Shown here piece after piece: positions 20,609 through 32,730 of a stretch of 64,000 nt of DNA. The stretch's first letter is position 1; the number at the start of each line of letters is the position of its first letter. A program made the translations under genes and the position numbers. Source of the stretch: Ctenosaura bakeri (lineage: Eukaryota; Chordata; Lepidosauria; Squamata; Iguanidae). Location of the stretch: assembly GCA_948474755.1 (NCBI GenBank), contig CAOLHI010001837.1, positions 248,001-312,000 on the forward strand, written 5' to 3'. The notes below the pieces were generated by a model. It was not told the origin of the DNA, searched no databases, and saw only the letters and a program-made list of their open reading frames with translations.

Positions 20609-22298
20609 CTAAAACTAAACAAAAATGTTGACCAATTAATCTAAATCCCTGAAAATTCTCTTGGAATGTGCTCTTGTGTTAAGAAATAACTACATATATT
20701 GTTCAAGTTTTGCAAAGCTATACAATTCTCATTAGTCATTAACAAATATATTGTTGGAGTGTACTTTCCTACCCTTAAAGTGATGTCCTTATCAGATATT
20801 TAAGCAAAGAAATGTAACATGCCCTAGCTTTGAAGTCGATCAAGATGAAACTATAAGCACTAATTGATACACATACAACATCTGTTTGTCCGCATTTCTG
20901 CAGTATGCAAGTCCATATCTGAAGTTACAATATATCTTGCAGACAGTCCAGTGCTCCTGTGAATATACACTTTTGATCAAAAGACTCTGGAGATCCCAAT
21001 TTTTCAAAATTTCAACAAATTTCACACATGCCAGAATTCTGGCATAATGCATAAATATCACAATACAATTATTTGTTTTACCAAAGTCTGTGAACAAATT
21101 GTAACACGCATGCTTTCAGTTACATTCACTGAATATTTTTTAAATATGTGGTCAGGTGGGGAGCGGAGTGAAAGATTCCTTCAGGAGTATCCATTATGAA
21201 GTGATTGTTTGGGGAAAGGATGCCTGACTTGGGTTGTAAAGTTCAACATGGATTTTACTCCCAAAACTATTTTTCAGTTTTTTTAAACAACTGGTGAAGG
21301 GCAAATTTATTCTGCTGACTCCTTATTTTTTTTAAAAAATAGCAACAACCCTTCACATTTATGCAATCAATGAAAATTTTTACTCTGTTTTTATTGCTTT
21401 TAAATTAACCGAGTCCAGCTGTTTTCAATGTGCCTCTAAAGAGCACCCAGCAGGGAGTATTAGGAGTTCTGCGGTCCCTGCCAATAAAGCCCATTCAGAG
21501 CCTCTTCTGCTCTCAGATGTGGGTTTTGGGTGAATTTTGGGACTTGCATTGGCCAACAACTAAGATAGCTTGGCAATTACAGTGCAAGAAAAGCCACTTT
21601 AAAATCCTAAATTGTATTTGTTTAATGTGACCTCTGGGCCTAATACAGACACAAGTATACTGGTACAGGCACATCTGGTCATTTCCCAAGGATTTAGCTT
21701 TTTATCCCTCCTCTTCAAGAACATACAAAGGGACTCTCAGTGCGCCCAAATGAGATGCAATAAGAATTAGCTAAACCTGTCCTCCAGCTATCATGTTTAA
21801 AGGATTATCCCTGCATGAATTTCCTCACAATTAGCATTTTTGTCAGGGTACCATTCAGAAAAAAAAGTACACTCAACTAGATGGCACTTCACTCACTGTC
21901 AAGAACAAGGAAAGTATGCTAAAGGAATTTTTATTAAATAATAGAATATTTTTGAACAATTCAGATCTTTAACATATCTGTAAATGTAAGGCAATAAAGT
22001 CAGAATACAACTTTTCAATGAAGATTCACTTAATTTTTTAATCATCTATTTTCAAAATGTACACTCCCAACTCTCCAAGGAAGCATACCATAGATTCTGT
22101 TGCCCCCTCCCCTTTTCCTCCTACCCGAATATTCTGGAGGAAGATTAAAGCTAAGTATTTCTCCATACCAAGACACTCATATTTGAAAGCATCAATATCC
22201 TTCAGAAATTATCACTACCTTTCCAACACATAGAACATATACACATCATGAAACACTCCTCTGATGGGTACTATGTTACATAATAAATGAGGTTGTCA

Positions 22299-22359
<61 letters not shown>

Positions 22360-23003
22360 TATCCTGCCTCTCCCCATGGATCAAGGCAGCGAACAACAAT
22401 AATACATTAATTACATTAAAAAACATACCCAATCCTCCCCACCCACCAACCCACCCAAAACCAACCCCCTAAAATACAACAATTAACAATTAACAACAAT
22501 CAACTGACTATTAAAAGAACAGCAAGAAGTTGGTGGGAGGCGGTGGAAGTACTAGTCTGGGAAGGCCTGTCAGAAGAGAGCAGTCTTGACTGCTTTTTTA
22601 AAGCAGTCAAGACTAGCAATATGCCGGGTCTCCTCCAGCAAGCCATTCCGTAACTTGGGAGCGATATAAGAGAAGGTCCTCTGGGTAACCGCAGCCAACC
22701 TAGTTCTGACGGGCTGCAGTAAATTCCTCCCAGAGGACCTTAGTGTGGGCTTTAAAGGTAATAACCAACACCTTCTACTGTGCCTGGAAACTAATAGGCA
22801 GCCAATGTAAAGACTTCAGAATTGGTGTTACGTGGTCAGTTTTAGGTCTACCAGTGACCAACCTGGCTGCCATATTCTAAATTAATTGAAGTTTCCGGAC
22901 TAAGCACATGGGTAGCCCTATGTAGAGCGCATTGCAGACGTCAACACACAGTTAACAAGAATCAGCATTCAAAAGATCAGGCATGACCATATTAAGCACT
23001 TAC
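20609..23003 (-). other. MLLT10: MLLT10 intron with L2-like repeat
   Basis: This 2.4-kb intron separates the octapeptide and zipper exons. The part 20609-22295 has no element I recognise. The part 22296-22950 is a minus-strand L2-like 3' end with its long trinucleotide tail. Confidence 0.85.
22296..22950 (-). mobile_element. L2-like LINE 3' end with (TTA)n tail
   Basis: On the minus strand the segment passes through GCAACGCGCT-type words (here CTACATAGGGCTACCC), GGCAGCCAGGTTGGTC, GGCTGCCTATTAGTTTCC, and ends CCATGGGGAGAGGCAGG then an AAT-type repeat (22300-22358). This order is that of common reptile L2-like 3' ends, and a second copy is at 50702. Two inner palindromes occur: 22582-22595 with 22601-22614 (14 bp perfect) and 22673-22685 with 22729-22741. 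The exact family is not certain. Confidence 0.6.
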
Positions 23004-23158
23004 TGTCACTAGGGGTGCCTTGTTCTAGCAAGAACTGTTGTCCTTCGTTCCATTGCCTCTCCAGAAGTTGCTCTATAGTAGCTGGTACTGGAGGCAAGTG
23101 TTCCACACTACTGTTCCCTGGTTGATCATAATGAACCTGTAAACTATTTACTGGAGAC
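23004..23158 (-). CDS. MLLT10: MLLT10 octapeptide-motif exon
   Basis: This 155-bp exon encodes SPVNSLQVHYDQPGNSS, VEHLPPVPATIEQLLERQW and NEGQQFLLEQGTPSD. The octapeptide motif EQLLERQW is that of the AF10/AF17 family and acts together with the leucine zipper to recruit DOT1L. Acceptor CTGCCAG, donor ACA|GTAAGT. Its last base plus two from the next exon encode a serine before MLKSL; human has a few other residues (ILG, as I recall) at this junction, so a small indel at the exon edge is possible. Confidence 0.95.
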
Positions 23159-23549
23159 CTGGCAGAAAGAGTATACATTACACTTAAGAAAAATGGGGGA
23201 GGGAGGACAACAACTTGCAAGCAAACATTCTTTAAGATCTCTAAAAAGTTCTAGGTCTAGGTCTCACCAACAATATTTCAATAAAAAAATCTCAGCATGA
23301 CAATTTTTCTAGGTGGATTTCAATACAAGAAGCAAAGCTTCATTTACTCAGATTAAACAATGTAACATTACACAGAGAATTGCTGTTTAATAATACAAAG
23401 AACATTTTCTTGATAAAACAATGAGCAAAACTCTTCAAAAATATGTTTTAAGATAAAGAAATTATTACTGTAACTAGAAAATGCCAGATGACTTCACACA
23501 GGGTCCTCAAAGGCTTGAAGAAATGTTATGAGTTTTTATAGTTAGAAAG

Positions 23550-23583
23550 AATGAATGAATGAATGAATGAATGAATGAATGAA
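23550..23583. repeat. (GAAT)n microsatellite
   Basis: Eight to nine GAAT tetranucleotide units in an MLLT10 intron. Confidence 0.95.
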
Positions 23584-24520
23584 AGGAAGAAAGACTTATT
23601 TCTCCATTCTCTCCAAATGTGAAGAGCTTTGATGAGCAACTTTGTAAAAAAAAAAGTTATGCTCTTTAGTGTTTTAAATTTTGAGCTAAATCTTAGTGAG
23701 GTCTGTGGTAAAGAAAAGGTTAAGAACTGCAGGTCTGGACCAAGGAATAACTATGGAGGACACAAAGGATATCCTGGTCACATCTATTTAAAGGTAAGAC
23801 CTCTGCATGATTTAGTATAGGATGTTTGTATAACTGCATCTAGCAACCAATGCACTATACAATAGATCTTTTGAAATAAAACAGCAATCAATATGACATC
23901 CAAGCAAAGTATTAAAGACACATGTAGACAGTACAACTAATTTAGCTCACAGCACAGGAAGTCTTGATCAGCATTTAATGTGAAAGACTTGAACAACTTG
24001 AAAAATTTTATTTCCTAATTTTTCTAACACACATACAAACTACAGAGCACACTGTAAATACTTTGAAGATTGTGACCTTGTTGAGCCTTTGACTGTCAAG
24101 CATGTTTTGTCTCAATGCTGAGAGATATTACAGCAGCATCTTATTAAACTTACATCACAGCATTCATAGTTAATTTTTAAAAAAAGTTAAAGAAAACTGA
24201 GTGGATTTTAGCAGTTTTCTCTTTAATATGCCTATTCAAGCTACCTAAAATGCTGGTGAATAAAAATAACTCCTGCCAGCTTCATTAGAAGAATACTGAT
24301 ACCACCTTCTGATGTTTATAGTTGTCAAGGCAGAAAACTAAAACACAATACCATAAATACAGCATCACAGTACACTTCCCCTTACACCTGGCCTTATTCA
24401 TAACAAAATAGCATTTAAAAAGCCCACTATTAAAGTCCAATTACGTACCACTTCAGTGAAGCACCAGTTGTTAAACCAATAGTATTTTCTGGCTGTTTTG
24501 GGGTGATGGCAAGTCAACAC

Positions 24521-24540
24521 TGTGTATATGTATATGTGTA

Positions 24541-24591
<51 letters not shown>

Positions 24592-24592
24592 C
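24521..24592. repeat. (TG)n/(TA)n microsatellite
   Basis: About 70 bp of TG units broken by TATATG and ending in TATATATATA. The alternating purine-pyrimidine tract may adopt Z-DNA. Confidence 0.95.
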
Positions 24593-24682
24593 TTTATTCA
24601 GCACTGAACACACTAAGCAATATAGCTAATGTAATCTTCAAGATTTCCCATGTGACAAAAGTGAACTTCAAATCGAATTTGC

Positions 24683-24750
24683 ATTGCAATCCTACTCAAA
24701 AGTAAATTCCACTGAATTCAGGGGGCTTACTCCCACAAGCCTTGGTATAC
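24683..24750. repeat. squamate-type short palindromic repeat, copy 1
   Basis: Reads GCAATCCTACTCAAAAGTAA, then CCACTGAATTCA and GGGGCTTACTCCCAC. The layout (GCAATCCTA...AAGTAAGTCCCACTGAATTCA...GGCTTACTCCC) recurs at 38944, 47412 and 49092. Confidence 0.55.
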
Positions 24751-27700
24751 TTTAAGTCACAAAGAATTTAGGCCCCTCTTACACCACTGAATCCAATGAA
24801 TCTTACATCTCAGAAGAATTCATAGGATTTTGTTGCAAGAGAAACAGAGGATCTATGTTTCAGTGACAAAAAACAAAATAATTTTTTTCTGGATTCTCAT
24901 ATATAGATAGATTTAGACACAGATACAGATATACAGTGTTATAGTTTGTAAAATGATTTGAAAGAAAAAAAGGAAGATCAACATAAGGCTCCATTCAATT
25001 GTCAACTTTTACATTGAAAAGATCACTATTTACTTAACACAAGTGATCATCAGAAGAGGTATGAAAAATGAACGTACACAGTGTACAAAAGAATGAATTA
25101 CCTGGAAAAAATACTAACACTACTACATCCAGGTGGACTATGAATAATACTGAGTAAGTTATAACTGATACAAATACAAACTGATACAGTTGGAAATAAG
25201 TAGCTGTATAAAAATTAAATTATGCATTCAAGACAGATGATACTGAGCAGACTCTGAAAAGTTAGGAATTGTTCTTAAAGAACAACACAAATAATTGGAT
25301 CATAACATGGCAGGCAGAAGTTCATTTTTCAAGCTGAGTATGTGAAAATACTAGCCATGAAAACAAAATTTTAGATTCTTGAAGTGGTTACCACTCAGGA
25401 AACAGAACTTGAAGGTAATTAACTATAAACACTAGCTCAATGAGCTACAGCAGTCACAGCAAACAGGATGCTAGGAAGTATCAGTAGAGAGAAAATGCAA
25501 AAAAAATTACATAGTTATCTTGTATTAATTCCCATGTTATATAATACTTTCAAGACATCAAAAAAAAAATTTGCAGAAGTTAACAAAATTATTGTGCTAC
25601 TGAACTCCCTCCATACATGTAATTTAATCTTGAACTGCTGAAATAAAAAATCTGTATTCATAATTCATAAATAGTGAAACATAAATAGTGCAAATTAAAT
25701 ATAAATATTATATAAAGCATAATACAAACATTATATAAAGTATATAAAGTAAATATAATTTTGCTACTCCTCTACAATCTAATGCAAAGATTTATATTCT
25801 TTTTATTGTCATAGAAGCACAGTAATATACTATATTGCACTACACACAGTTTTAACAAACTATGATGAAATATCCATCAATGGTTATTAGCCAATGTGAC
25901 CAGAGCACTTATCTCAAATGTTCTCAGAGGGTATAGAGTCCCTCAAGCCCTACAGTCACACAATATCCATTCAATAATTTGGATGCACTGTGGGAGCCCT
26001 CCATAAGCTCTATAGAAATGCCTGAAGATTATACAGCCATAGATGCTTAGTAAGACTGCACTAAAACTAAACCCTTTGAATTCCAGGATGAGTATGTGTT
26101 GTGGGGGGGCAGATAACACCCCATACCTGCTTATTTCTTGAATAATTCCTCTGATGCACAGTCTTAACCATTGCTGGAGACAGGGAGCTAGGTTCAACAA
26201 AGGTCACTGGCTAGATCTAGGCAGGCAGCTTTTATATTAAAAACAGTTGAATGTGATTTAGTGGATATGAAAAGGCTTCTTTTATTATACTATATGCATT
26301 GACAGATAGACAGATGTGTTTCTGTCTTATGTAAATGTCTTGTACTCCACTTTTTAGTTTATATTGTAAGAGAACTACAAAAAATCCTGAAGAATTAAGC
26401 TGTGATCAAAATATTTAAGAAACATAACCTAAATGTTAAAATACATTCTATCCCTATAGGAATTTGACTTTCTCAGGTTTTGTTTCACATATGCAGGTAG
26501 ATTTTTTATGCTTGGATGCTTTAATAATTTTAGGCTTGTTATTTTTATGTGGAATCTATGTAAAAAAAAACTTAACTCTTTCATTTCTCTGCCTTATAAG
26601 ACTTAAAAGCTCTTAAAAGGGAAGAAATACCTATAATGAAAAATTTGAAGGACTAAGTTATTTGATACCATACACATCAAACCTAAAAATTCTTCAAAAG
26701 GCTTAAAGCTCCACAAAATTAAGAATGGGTAAATACATTATATCTGTGTTGTTTAATCTGAAATAAATTAATAAAAATTGGAATTTTAAGACTAGGTTTC
26801 AGAAGAGATAAAGCTGGGTGAGAATATACATAACTGTTGTAAGTCACAGGTTCTTTGGTAAAACTTTTAAAAAATTGTCCATGAAATAACATTGGCTTAC
26901 TTTACAGACATGAATATACTTTTCTTTTTCTGTCAGTCTTTGGGATTTGCAGGCTTTTGGAAATCAGGCCACAGATCACTAACATTCACTTTACAGTTCA
27001 TTTACTCTTGTACATGACACAGCACTTCTGATTAGATATGGGACATTGACATGCCTGGACTAACAATGTTTTTTATTTATTACTAACTTATTAAATAACT
27101 GCATACATTGCAGTAACAGCATGTAGTGCTATTGTACCATAAAATGAAAAGCTTCAGAATGGCATCTAATAATTATGAGGCAATCTTTCACTGAAGTCAG
27201 TTTCCAAGCAGGGCAATACCATCTTTCCATGACATCGATCAACTAATGTTATTTCTTTAAACAAAAACACCAGCAGAAAGTAAACTGAGCTATCAGCAGT
27301 TCAGTTTTGGTTACCTGGTATTTTTGAGAATATCGATTTCACTGCTCTTAAAAGAACATTCAGTTTTCCTCCACTGGCCACATAGTTTTTCCCCAACCAA
27401 TGCAAAAATGATTCCTCATTCTTTTAAAAAATGCTGGGCATTTGGTACCTGCTGAGGCATGCAATATTAAGATACAAATGCTAAAAAACAAAAACCCTAG
27501 CTACATAGCTGAGGAAACATGTAAAAATGCAAATGTTGTAGAATCTCTAAAGCTATTTTCATATCTGAGGTAAAGTATTCATTGTTTTATTATGTAATCC
27601 TATTTAAATTGTTATCAAAGTATTTATTCTTAAGCCATCTGGTCATAAAACTTATCTATAAAATGTGTTTCAGTTTAAATATAAGCATGCCTGATAAAAG

Positions 27701-27758
27701 TTTCCACACCTTTGAAATATTTCCTTTGCTTTAACTCTCAAGTGTAAATATTGCTTAC

Positions 27759-27831
27759 CGTGGTGAAAGACTTCCTCTGGGTGAACCTCCCCTGCCAACA
27801 AGGCTCCGGCTATTGTCTCCAAGATCTTGAT
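27759..27831 (-). CDS. MLLT10: MLLT10 73-bp exon
   Basis: After the acceptor TATTCTGCAG the exon reads (D)QDLGDNSRSLVGRGGSPRG, SLSP and ends CG|GTAAGC, where the split codon CG|G gives arginine with the next exon (SLSPRSPV). It corresponds to the AF10 stretch DQDLGDNSRNLVGRG in human as I recall. Its upstream intron uses a GC donor (see exon at 29099). The overlapping plus-strand and longer minus-strand frames are not genes. Confidence 0.95.
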
Positions 27832-29098
27832 CTGCAGAATAAATATTTCACAGCCCAGAGTGACTCTTTCCGTGATACAATTTTTAGATGTTGCAGATTG
27901 GAGATAAATCAAAACATAATCCAGTATCAGTGAGTTATTGTTTATGCTAGAGCAGACTGGTAGTTTAAAATCGCTAACTGCAATACGTAAGGCGTTGGCC
28001 GTACATTTCTGAGAGTGCAGCAGGCCACAGATTAGCCTCAGTCTTTTCACTGCTTTCAGTTTTACAGCACAGAAGCATGGTTTGCATTTCCAGTGCCCTC
28101 CCCTCAGCCACTTTTAATTTCTGCAGCGAAAGTAATGAATCACAGCTGTGGACAGCTAATCTGTATGCTTATCACAGCAAATCCCCAGGCTTTGTATTTT
28201 TTTAACACTTTGCATCCCAGGAAAACCCATAAAACAGGCTCTGTAATCAGTTCTATCTTAAACTTTTTTCCCCCAAAACTTTTACAGATCAAATATTAAA
28301 GAATTCATTTTTAAAAAGAGTGATTACATACAGGAATAAGATAGACTTGAGCCAGCAAGAGGTATTTAAAACATCTCAAAGAAACACACAGAAGCAGCTT
28401 GCTTGGTAAGACTCAAAGGGGTTATTTTTTCCCTATGGCCTCTCAATAAAATAACCCTATCAGCCCCCTTCAAGGTTGCCCTCCCCCTATTCTGCAGCAA
28501 ATGACCTCTGGCCTCTTAGAGGGCAAGACAAGACTGATCCGTTCTTGGTAAACTGCTAAACTCATTCCCTTCCCCCAGACAGGCATGACTATTACGACAT
28601 GTCAACAAATCCTTAAGGATGGAATGAAACAAAGCAAATCCAGGAGCTCATTAAAATTGTTTTTTTTTAAGTTAGCCAATGCAGTAAAAATACCAACTGG
28701 CAAATATTCACATGATTATTAAATACTGTGGAATCCACGTAACAAGATCTCAGCCATACAAACTTGTGTATCATGAAATTCCCTGCATTATGCAAATAAA
28801 GGTTTAAACTATTCACAACAAAATCCAGTGCCATGCTACCCTCATTGCAGAGAACTAAAGGAACCGAATGCATCAATCACAAAAATCACTAGAGACATTG
28901 TTGCATTCCTGCCTGCTCATGACTCTTCTTGAGCATTTACATTTCAGACAGCAGAAGACACTGCATTGAAAAGGTTGTGTCCAAAACGCAGCAAGCTGTT
29001 GAACACATTAAGTACATTAAAAGCAGGCAGGCACTAAAAGTTTTAAAATCTTTAAAATAGACACAGTCCAACAGATACTTTAAAAATTTCTAACTTGC
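27832..29098 (-). other. MLLT10: MLLT10 GC-AG intron, 1.27 kb
   Basis: This intron begins with GCAAGT at 29098-29093 on the minus strand, not GT, and ends with a normal TATTCTGCAG acceptor. The exon edge CAG and the GCAAGT match the consensus of functional GC-AG introns, which need strong pairing to U1 at the other donor positions. Inside I recognise no mobile element. Confidence 0.85.
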
Positions 29099-29204
29099 CT
29101 GTTTGACTGTTTTCAGACTGTGTTGCCATTGAGGTTGGGTTCAACCTATTGCCATACACATGAGACTGAGACAGGCTGAGGGAAGATCCAGGTAGGATGT
29201 TTGC
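29099..29204 (-). CDS. MLLT10: MLLT10 exon before GC-AG intron
   Basis: This 106-bp exon follows TTTTTCTTCAG and reads ANILPGSSLSLSQSHVYGNR, LNPTSMATQSENSQT, ending phase 1 so that G|AT CAA gives DQD with the next exon. The human protein has a similar YGNR...SENNQTDQD run. No in-phase GT donor exists near the exon end, and CAG|GCAAGT gives the exact reading frame needed. It lacks two or three residues that human has around 'MAALIAQ'. Confidence 0.93.
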
Positions 29205-31250
29205 CTGAAGAAAAACAGAAATGAAACCTTGCTTAAAAGTTTACAAGGGGAAACGACGTCACATTAAAGCATTACAAATAATTAAAATTTCAATACGACC
29301 AATTAAAGAATATTTCTCAATTGTATACTTCCACTGAAACACTCAACTAAGCGAAGTTTTTCAACATTTTTTGAACTGAGCCTTATTTTCAGCTTTCTGA
29401 TACACAGTGTACATTTAGGGAAACTGCTATGTAAAAGATTCCACAGCTAATCTGTGCCACAAATTCCATGAATAACAACTTTAAAGTTACTGGTACACAG
29501 TATGTTGAGTACACAAAGTATGTTGAGTATACAATCACTTTAGCAATACCAGGACTTAGTTGCATGGTGACCATGTGGTCATACTAATTATTCAATCTTA
29601 TTAACCTATTTACAAAATAAGGGCAGGTAGACAACAGATGTCTCACAAATGCTTGGGATCCTTACATTACAAGAAGGCAATGAGGGTCAAAAGGTCCAAC
29701 TTCCAGCTTTATAGTTTAACCACAGAGTCATATTTCCTTTTGCATATGGTTTCATTAGTAAAATGCATACTATTTGGTTACTTTCTATTCTGATACACAA
29801 AAAGAACAGGTTTTTATTTTATTTCATAGAAAACAAAAGTTATTAAAAGTATGTTTTCTGTACAATAAAAGGCTTAGTGAATCACAGCTCTGCTCCTACC
29901 TCCTTATAAGGAATGCATTTTTGGCAGTTGGCCAGCTTGACTTACTGAAGAGCTTATCCAAAGTTTGTATTCATTCATTCATTCATTTATGTTGCTAACC
30001 ACAATTCTGAAGGTCTCTGCTGGGACTTGTGCCAAACAAGCGAAAATGAACCCTCAAAGAGATAAAACTGGGTAGGCTGGCAGAACATTTGCCTAATTCA
30101 CTGTAATAAAAGCACCTTCTTCCCTTGACTAGGTTACTTTCTGTTATCTTACTCCTTCAACTACTTTATTTGGATGTCTGGTGGAACAGACAAACTGCTA
30201 CTTCTTTTCCAGAATAATATATTCTGTATTACAGCTTCAGAGTCAGGCCATGCACAAATTTAGATACATAGCTGAAACATAGTTTTTAAATTTAAACTTG
30301 TCTAAGAATGTGCAGTAACTGATTATAGAGTTGTCAAGGGAAACCTAATCAAAGGTAAATTTAAAGTATAACCTGACCATCTAGATTTATCTATTAGGTT
30401 TTAGTATTTGGCTAACATATTAAGCTTCTACAATGGAATTCACAAATACACTTTAACTGTTTCAAGTTATATCTGACAAGCCTTCCCTATAAATCATTAG
30501 GAGTTTGTATCAATCCTCAGGTTTTTCAATTATAAAAGGCCAAAAAGGGGAAGATGAGAAAATACACCAACTGAAAAAAATGGATGACAATACAGTGTTT
30601 TAACTGCCATTACAATTGAATGCTTTTTAAATATAAGCATACAAGGAAGAAAGTGAATCCAGCAACCTTAATGCATGACTAAAACAAAGATGCCATGAAA
30701 AAACAAGAAAGATGATCAGATACTGATAGCTTTTCCCACTCTGTGTGAAAATGTGTGTATCTAAGGTGTTAAAAATACAAAGAAAGACAAAAGAGAATGA
30801 TTTAGAGTTATGTAGGTCAATTTATACATATACTCACATCACTTATTATTCATGGCTTGCAGGTGACTATTAAAAACATGTTTATAGAGAAACAAGGTAT
30901 ACAGTAGTTCCTTTCACACATTCAAGAGGGAGTTTGAGTGCTTAACACTTTCCTTAGGAAGATCTCAAGCAGCCTTCCAGAAAATTTGGAATTGGGGTTC
31001 TTCATCATACAGGGCTGCTAAAGTGCATGCAGTTGAACATACTTAGACACCCACTTCAGATGGGGACATTATGGGTGATGCTTATATGAACAGACCTCTC
31101 CACATGCAGGTATACCTCAATTAGCAAAACAAGTATATTCCTGAGCATTACTTCTTTAACAGTAAATTCAGAGACAACCAAATAACATAGAAAGAAGAGA
31201 AATAGGTTCCCATACAAAAAAAAGAGCAGTTTCACTGATGTTTTACGCAA

Positions 31251-31447
31251 GAGCCAGTGTGGTGTAGTTGTTTGAACATTGGACTACGACTCTGGAGACC
31301 AGGATTTGATTCCTCACTTGGACACAGACACCCACCGGACGACTTTGGATGCATCACACACTCTCAGCCCCAGAAAACCCCATCACAGGGTTGCCTTAGG
31401 GTCACCATATGTCAGAAATAACTTGTAGGGGCACAAAAAAACAACAT
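31251..31447 (+). mobile_element. tRNA-derived SINE
   Basis: Starts GAGCCAGTGTGGTGTAGTTG and continues GGACTACGACTCTGGAGACC with a B-box-like GGATTTGATTCC. The tail reads GGGTTGCCTTAGGGTCACC, CAGAAATAACTTG, then an A-rich AACAAC end. The box B has decayed from GGTTCGAATCC as seen in the copy at 63322. The 3' tail resembles that of the RTE LINE at 60235. Confidence 0.85.
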
Positions 31448-32445
31448 ACGTGTGTGAAATGAAACAACCAAATCAGATAGTCTTGCATAAGTAAACAGAA
31501 AGCTTTTGAACCTTCTAGGGACGGACTGAAGTCCTCTTCCAAAATGCATCCAAGGATATTTTTTTTCCTTTCAAGAGCTTCCACACTTCTTATAATTTCC
31601 ATTTTGGTGGCCAAACCTATAGATCTATAACTTCCTTGACACAGCTGATGAGATAAGCTTATCTACTTTCCTCTTTTCTCTGTTTTGCTGTTTATGCATG
31701 CTCGGTAAGGGTTTCTAGAATCAGCTGCTATTTCCTTTACTTATGGTAGGCTGGCATACATGTTTACAGCAGTACTGGCTATTTCCTATCTCAGCTTTTA
31801 TTATATTTCTTTACTTCAGACATGCTCTTGCAACCTGATACTGTAATTCTGTGTTTCTCTAGGCATCCTTCCCCTTCCTTCCAATGCTGCTAAAAACAAT
31901 TCCAGATAGATAGGTGACAAGGAAAAAGAGGGTGCCTGTATTCAGTTTGAATCGCCTGAACATGGCTAATGTTAAATGATGCTTGCTTCCTGACAAACAT
32001 GTTCAGGACTACAGCAATGAATGGCTAAAATGGCTCTGCTGAAAAGCACTGAACTGATACATAAGCCATCTATGATGGTTCATTCACACATGCAACATGC
32101 TACTTGATATGTAGTCATCAAGCAACCAAAATGTATGTGCACAGATGAACTAACCACTATAGAATATAATTTTAAATTAATCTCTACAAACATATTGCAT
32201 ATATATAATCATATACAAAAGCCCTACTCTTCGCAAGAAAATCAGAGAACTAAAACAAATGTGAAGATAGAAATAGATAAAATATTGGAGTAATGACTAT
32301 CTGTATATTTATCCTTCTCTTCCAATAAACCCAGTAAAATGCAAGTCTTTACAACTGAATCATGATGTTTCCAAACACAGGAAAAGTACTAAACCTATTT
32401 CCCTTACAGTAAACATACTAGGGAAGGTAAAGTACTGATAGTTCA

Positions 32446-32730
32446 TTGTTGTTGTTATCGTTGTTGTTGTTGTTGTTGTTGTTGTGTGCCTTCAAGCTGT
32501 TTCTGACTTATGATAATACTTAGGCAAACCTACCATGTTTTTTGGGGGGAGGATAAGATTTATTTAGAGCAATCTTGCCAGTTGCCTTCCTCTAAGGCTG
32601 ACAGAGTATGATTTGACCAAGATTAGCCACAGAGTTTCCATGGGTGAGTGGGGATTTGAAGCTTGGTCTTCCAGTGTTCTAGCCCAACACTATATTAGTT
32701 CTAGTCCAACCACTATACTAAATTGGCTCT
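32446..32730 (-). mobile_element. tRNA-derived SINE with (GTT)n tail
   Basis: A nearly full-length minus-strand copy. The head GAGCCAATTTAGTATAGTGG is at the right end and the tail TTCAAGCTGTTTCTGACTT with a pure GTT repeat (32461-32485) is at the left. A duplicated box region near 32670-32720 makes it longer than the others. The GTT run is the CAA-type tail seen on this family. Confidence 0.85.

Larger units (their letters stand above)
23159..27758 (-). other. MLLT10: MLLT10 intron, 4.6 kb
   Basis: This AT-rich intron has a tetranucleotide repeat at 23550-23583, a TG/TA repeat at 24521-24592, one copy of a short palindromic dispersed repeat at 24683-24750, and an ATATAAAG-rich stretch at 25680-25760. 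No other coding exon of MLLT10 was found and the phases of the flanking exons already agree. The rest shows nothing I recognise. Confidence 0.8.

Noticed and set aside
22287..22472. frame with a long isoleucine run
   Set aside because: It is the TTA microsatellite read in frame and is not a protein.
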